This document shows, in pieces, positions 60,467 to 64,000 of a stretch of 64,000 nucleotides of DNA (position 1 is the first letter of the stretch; each line of letters opens with the position of its first letter). The stretch spans positions 1-64,000 of the forward strand of contig NZ_JAMXLV010000018.1 in the NCBI RefSeq assembly GCF_024054535.1. Direction: 5' to 3'. The position numbers were made by a program, and so were the translations under genes. A model generated the notes under the pieces. It was not told where the DNA came from, did not search any database, and saw only the letters and a list, made by a program, of their open reading frames with translations. This stretch comes from Thermococcus alcaliphilus. GTDB lineage: Archaea > Methanobacteriota_B > Thermococci > Thermococcales > Thermococcaceae.

Positions 60467-61369
60467 ATGGAGACAGAATTGAACTCTGATGAATCCCCCC
60501 TATTCAGAGCAACAAGCCTAGAGGAGAAATTGGGGATTTCAAAAATCTATCTAAAACTCGAAGCAGCAAATCCAACAAAAACACACAAAGATAGGATCGC
60601 AAAGGCACACGTTAAACGGGCAAAAGCCCTTGGCTTTTCTGGGATTACTGTGGGAACCTGTGGTAATTACGGGACATCTATAGCATATTTTGCAGAAAAA
60701 GAGGGATTAAGAGCCGTGATCTTTATTCCAAGGCACTATGAAAACTCAAGAATGGAAGAAATGAAAAGGCATGGGGCAGAGGTTATATTTGTAGACGGGT
60801 CATATGAGTCAGCAGTCTTTATGAGCAAAACTTTTGCAGCAACTATGAATTATTACGATGCAAACCCGGGATCGCAACCCATAATAGATTACGAAGCTTA
60901 TTCCCTCATTTCAAAAGAAATTCTCAAAGAAATTGAGCCATATGCAGTCTTTGTTCCCGTAGGAAACGGTTCCACTCTAGTGGGGGTTTACTATGGTTTC
61001 AAAAAATATGGAAAGATGCCAAAAATCATTGGAGTTACAACAAGCTACGGAAATCAAATACTGAACGCATTTTATACCGGTAGTATGGAAGAAGTTAGAG
61101 ACTTTGTTGAAACTCATTTCAACGAACCCCTTGTCTCATCGATATCTTTTGATCTTCAAAATGCCCTTGAAGCTGTAAAAGCATCGAAAGGGTATGTTTT
61201 TGGTTTTGCCGATGATACAGCCTTAAAATATGCCAAGATTTTGGAAATGAGTGAGAGGATAAAGGTTCTCCCAGCCTCTGCTCTAACTTTAGCCGGGCTT
61301 GTTAAGTTTGTTAGAAAATTCGGTGTAAATAACGAGAATTTCGTCCTGCTCCTTACTGGAGGGGTTTGA
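60467..61369 (+). CDS. Threonine-synthase-like PLP enzyme
   Basis: This 300-residue fold-type II PLP enzyme has the Schiff-base lysine Lys41 in PTKTHKDRIAKAH, TVGTCGNYGTSIA for the substrate carboxylate, and the phosphate cup VGNGST (165-170). It lacks the N-terminal zinc region of the threonine synthase at 56305 and is about 80 residues shorter. It is closer to the threonine/cysteate synthase and diaminopropionate-synthesis branch. The reaction, a beta- or gamma-replacement or elimination, is not determinable. GGTGTGAG precedes the ATG. It is first in an operon with DUF1611 and PP-loop genes. Confidence 0.83.
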   Translation: METELNSDESPLFRATSLEEKLGISKIYLKLEAANPTKTHKDRIAKAHVKRAKALGFSGITVGTCGNYGTSIAYFAEKEGLRAVIFIPRHYENSRMEEMKRHGAEVIFVDGSYESAVFMSKTFAATMNYYDANPGSQPIIDYEAYSLISKEILKEIEPYAVFVPVGNGSTLVGVYYGFKKYGKMPKIIGVTTSYGNQILNAFYTGSMEEVRDFVETHFNEPLVSSISFDLQNALEAVKASKGYVFGFADDTALKYAKILEMSERIKVLPASALTLAGLVKFVRKFGVNNENFVLLLTGGV

Positions 61370-61371
61370 AA

Positions 61372-62469
61372 ATGAAGAAAGCCTTGATTCTTGCAGAAGG
61401 AAGATACAACACAAGCGATGGAAAGACTGCCCATGGGTTGGTTAGATACTCTAAGAGGTTTAAGATTGTGGGGGTAATAGATTCCACTTTGGCTGGAAAG
61501 GACGCTGGAGAAGTCTTGGATGGAATACCCCGCAACATTCCCATCTACGGAAGCTTCGAGGAAGCAGTTGCAGAGAATCCCGATGTTAAGTATCTCATAA
61601 TTGGAGTGGCAACTCCTGGCGGATATTTGCCTCCGCTCTACAAGGAGATTATAAAAAAAGCAATAAAAAGAGGGATGAACATAGTTAATGGTCTCCACAA
61701 CTTCCTCAGCGACGATCCCGAATTTTCTCGCTTAGCCAAAAGGTACAAGGTTCAGCTGATAGATGTAAGGAAGATATACAGAGACCTAAAAATTCCTTTC
61801 ACAGGAAAAATTGAGGAAGTCAAGACCATAAAAGTCGCCGTACTGGGGACTGATGGTGCAATAGGCAAAAGAACTACCGCGATAATGCTTCATGAGGCAT
61901 TTAAGCACTTTGGAAAGAAGAGCGTTTTTGTGGCAATGGGACAAACAGGGTGGATGCAAGGGGCAAAATACTGCATAGTAATGGACTCAATAGTAAACGA
62001 CTTCGTTGCAGGGGCTATTGAGGACGTTATCTGGAGAGCTTGGAAAGAAGAAAATCCGGATGTTATTGTTACACACGGAGAGGGTTCTCTCCTCCACCCA
62101 GCTTATCCAGGTGGATTTGAGTTAATAGCCTCAGGTAGACCAGACTACATTGTGCTCCAGCATGCCCCGGCAAGAAAATTCTTCGATGACTTCCCTCAGT
62201 ACGAAATTCCACCATTAGAGAGGTACATACAGCTGATTGAACTCCTCTCTGGTAAGAAGCCAATAGCTATCACAATAAACTCTGAAAGACTTACGAAGGA
62301 AGAAGCTATCCAAAAAGCCAGGGAAATAGAAGCAACTTACGGAATTCTAACGAGAGTACCTCTATATGAGGGTGTCGAAGACATAGTTAAGGCAATTCTT
62401 GAAGACGCAGAACACTTAAAAGCAGTGGCCCAGCAAGAGGTGACTGCAAATGCCTCTCAAATGCTTTGA
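61372..62469 (+). CDS. DUF1611 P-loop protein (DgcN-like)
   Basis: The 365-residue protein has a Rossmann-like N-terminal domain (about 1-150) and a P-loop domain whose variant Walker A GTDGAIGKRTT starts at Gly159. Later family blocks are MGQTGWMQG and HGEGSLLHPAYPGG. The bacterial relative DgcN is reported to be a D-glutamate N-acetyltransferase paired with a racemase; Thermotoga homologues have no proven role. GGAGGGG precedes ATG 61372, 2 nt after the PLP gene. The PP-loop gene overlaps its 3' end by 20 bp. Confidence 0.85.
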   Translation: MKKALILAEGRYNTSDGKTAHGLVRYSKRFKIVGVIDSTLAGKDAGEVLDGIPRNIPIYGSFEEAVAENPDVKYLIIGVATPGGYLPPLYKEIIKKAIKRGMNIVNGLHNFLSDDPEFSRLAKRYKVQLIDVRKIYRDLKIPFTGKIEEVKTIKVAVLGTDGAIGKRTTAIMLHEAFKHFGKKSVFVAMGQTGWMQGAKYCIVMDSIVNDFVAGAIEDVIWRAWKEENPDVIVTHGEGSLLHPAYPGGFELIASGRPDYIVLQHAPARKFFDDFPQYEIPPLERYIQLIELLSGKKPIAITINSERLTKEEAIQKAREIEATYGILTRVPLYEGVEDIVKAILEDAEHLKAVAQQEVTANASQML

Positions 62470-63883
62470 TTACATATCCATTGAAAAGCCAAAGCTCTCT
62501 TCTCGGAGGATCTCCTCCGTTTATACAATTTCTATTGATGGAAATGAGGAAAAATTTAGGCTCATTCACACCTACGAAGAAAAAATTCCCAGAAATGAAG
62601 TCTTCGCAAAGCTTATGGTCATAACTCCAGCGATAAACTACGCTCTCTTCACCCCAGAAATTTTCTTTAACTTTCCCCTCGATCCAAGAGACCTGCAGTT
62701 CTTTAAGGATATGATGGGGCTTACTGCAAATGATATCCTTGTGAACAGGATATACAAGAGGACAGGATTTGTCAGGGAAGAGTTCATCCCCAAAGAGATA
62801 AAACCGCAGCCTTTAGCGGAGGTTGTCCCGGAAAGAGTTGAAGAGGAAAATGTAAAACTAACTCCCGGCTACAACAAATGCGCTGTAATGCTTAGTGGTG
62901 GAAAGGAGAGCCTTCTCACCTATGGGCTTATGAAGGAGATCGGGTGCGAGGTTTATCCATTCTTTTTCAACGAATCCGGTGGACACTGGAAAGTTGCCCT
63001 AACAGCGTACAAGTGGTTCAAGGAGCATGAGCCAAATACCAAGAAAGTGTGGAGCAACGTGGACAGGCTTTACACATTTATAGAAAAGCACATGAAGATA
63101 CTTCAAAACGTAGGCAAGCCAAAGGCTGAGGTATATCCGATAAGGCTATTTTTCTTTGAGCATTACGTCTTCTCCTTCCTGCCACTAATTGAAAAGTACA
63201 ACATAGGAAATGTTTTGCTAGGCAACGAATATGACGACCCAAGAGGTCTCACCTACGAGTTCCATGGGATACCTCACTTTTATGCCGTCCTCGACCAGAG
63301 CCAGTTCTTCGACAAGTATATGACGAGATGGTTCGCCGAGAGGGGCTTAAATATAAGGCAGTGGTCTGCCGTAAGACCAATAACGGGACTTATCGTTGAG
63401 AGAATCCTCTACAACCGCTATCCGGAGCTCTTTAAACTCCAGAGGAGCTGTCACTCAGTTCACAAGGAGGGTGAAGATTATGTCCCCTGTGGCACATGCT
63501 TCAAGTGTAATGGTATCCAAACTTTTCTGCTCGCCAATGGAATAGATCCCCAGCTCATCAAATACAAACCACACCATATAGAAACACTCCCCAAGAGGAT
63601 AGCGAAAGGAAAAGTTAGACTTGACGAAGATGAACTCCAGCACTCACTCTATCTAATAAAGCAGAGAACCCCCAATTTTCCGCTAAGCGGGAAGAGGAGA
63701 GACCACGTGGAGATGCTCCACTTCGATGATAGAAATTCTCACTTCGACAACATCCCCCTGGAGTTCAGGAAGAGGATATACTCAATCTTTGAGCAGTATA
63801 CAAAAGGATATGCCTATCTAAAGGAAGGCAAATGGGTTGAAATAACAAGGGAGGAGGTGCTTCATGGAGTACACGATAGTTGA
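62450..63883 (+). CDS. QueC-like PP-loop ATP pyrophosphatase
   Basis: The 477-residue protein has an N-terminal domain of ~135 residues without recognised homology, then an N-type ATP pyrophosphatase domain with the PP-loop SGGKES (149-154). Four cysteines (334, 347, 350, 353; C-x12-C-x2-C-x2-C) resemble the zinc site of QueC, which turns a carboxylate into a nitrile through AMP activation. Its length is twice that of QueC, so it is a distinct family. It would adenylate a carboxylate or amide in this pathway. GGTGA sits before the ATG, inside the DUF1611 gene. Confidence 0.85.
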   Translation: MPLKCFDYISIEKPKLSSRRISSVYTISIDGNEEKFRLIHTYEEKIPRNEVFAKLMVITPAINYALFTPEIFFNFPLDPRDLQFFKDMMGLTANDILVNRIYKRTGFVREEFIPKEIKPQPLAEVVPERVEEENVKLTPGYNKCAVMLSGGKESLLTYGLMKEIGCEVYPFFFNESGGHWKVALTAYKWFKEHEPNTKKVWSNVDRLYTFIEKHMKILQNVGKPKAEVYPIRLFFFEHYVFSFLPLIEKYNIGNVLLGNEYDDPRGLTYEFHGIPHFYAVLDQSQFFDKYMTRWFAERGLNIRQWSAVRPITGLIVERILYNRYPELFKLQRSCHSVHKEGEDYVPCGTCFKCNGIQTFLLANGIDPQLIKYKPHHIETLPKRIAKGKVRLDEDELQHSLYLIKQRTPNFPLSGKRRDHVEMLHFDDRNSHFDNIPLEFRKRIYSIFEQYTKGYAYLKEGKWVEITREEVLHGVHDS

Positions 63884-64000
63884 CGGGGAGATATATCTGG
63901 AAGAGATCAAAAAGCTTGACAGGGAAATAAGCTACTCATTCGTTCGCTTTTCCATTCCCTATGAGGACTTCGCAAAGAGGCACGAAGAACTCTTTAGAGA
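63864..64000 (+). CDS. Unidentified gene, cut by the window end
   Basis: A strong site GGGAGGAGGTG precedes ATG 63864, and the frame stays open to 64000 (45 complete codons, beginning MEYTIVDGEIYLEEI). It overlaps the PP-loop gene by 20 bp, the same coupling used by the previous pair. Too little is visible to name a family. It is the fourth gene of the operon. Confidence 0.75.
   Translation, partial: MEYTIVDGEIYLEEIKKLDREISYSFVRFSIPYEDFAKRHEELFR

Overview
This window comes from a hyperthermophilic euryarchaeon of the order Thermococcales, most likely a Thermococcus with moderate-to-low G+C. The evidence is the gene content: tungsten aldehyde:ferredoxin oxidoreductase, ATPase-type HypB, di-myo-inositol phosphate synthase, M32 carboxypeptidase, Pyrococcus-type prolidase, archaeal NAC and DUF835. 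Translation signals agree: GGTGA or GGAGG ribosome sites sit 4-8 nt before ATG, and TATA boxes lie 20-30 bp before inferred transcript starts. The DNA is packed chromosomal core with tight operons. I see no virus, plasmid, insertion sequence, CRISPR array or rRNA.

Layout. 1-460: tRNA-Arg(UCU) followed by a canonical C/D box sRNA. 459-2141: a hydrogenase maturation operon (hypA, ATPase-type hypB, protease). 2165-5210: an alanine/sodium symporter and a class III aminotransferase/racemase, with a perfect 14-bp palindrome at the inferred transcript start. 5307-8645: an AOR operon (AOR, MoaD-like protein, radical SAM/SPASM maturase). 8690-9973: the two-domain enzyme for the thermoprotectant di-myo-inositol phosphate. 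10104-24489: peptidases, geranylgeranyl reductase, ProRS, two 2-hydroxyacid dehydrogenases, ketopantoate reductase, DUF47, TrmJ, MGMT, a TPR membrane protein, a frame-disrupted CBS-pair gene before a CPA2 antiporter, and NAC. 24570-31462: HflX, UPF0201, prolidase, methylthiotransferase, flavodoxin, UPF0282 and DUF835. 31572-32096: tRNA-Arg(CCG) and an unusual hairpin-rich gap. 32097-42717: DEAD-box helicase, metallophosphoesterase lipoprotein, phosphate permease with its DUF47 partner, acetamidase-like enzyme, a small kinase, an acylaminoacyl peptidase, a second possible C/D sRNA and MptE. 42940-48416: a five-gene peptide-type ABC importer. 48418-55514: small enzymes, secreted lipoproteins and a four-gene operon of uncharacterised membrane/secreted proteins. 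55515-59994: a mixed operon (MFS, MetRS-beta-like, agmatinase, threonine synthase, DODA-type dioxygenase homologue). 60037-60186: a 49-residue extremely acidic protein. 60467-64000: an overlapping operon of a PLP enzyme, a DUF1611 protein, a QueC-like PP-loop ATPase and a fourth gene cut by the window edge.

Much of the content fits peptide and amino-acid heterotrophy. Peptides enter through the ABC importer, are cut by M32 carboxypeptidase, pyrrolidone-carboxylate peptidase, prolidase and acylaminoacyl peptidase, and the resulting aldehydes are oxidised by AOR. The best candidate for an undescribed system is the last operon, where translationally coupled genes combine a beta-replacement-type PLP enzyme, a DUF1611 P-loop protein and an ATP-dependent PP-loop enzyme. 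Other items worth attention are the C/D sRNAs, the A7 frameshift in the CBS gene, the hairpin-rich DNA after tRNA-Arg(CCG), the 49-residue acidic protein and the 52-55 kb membrane-protein operon.
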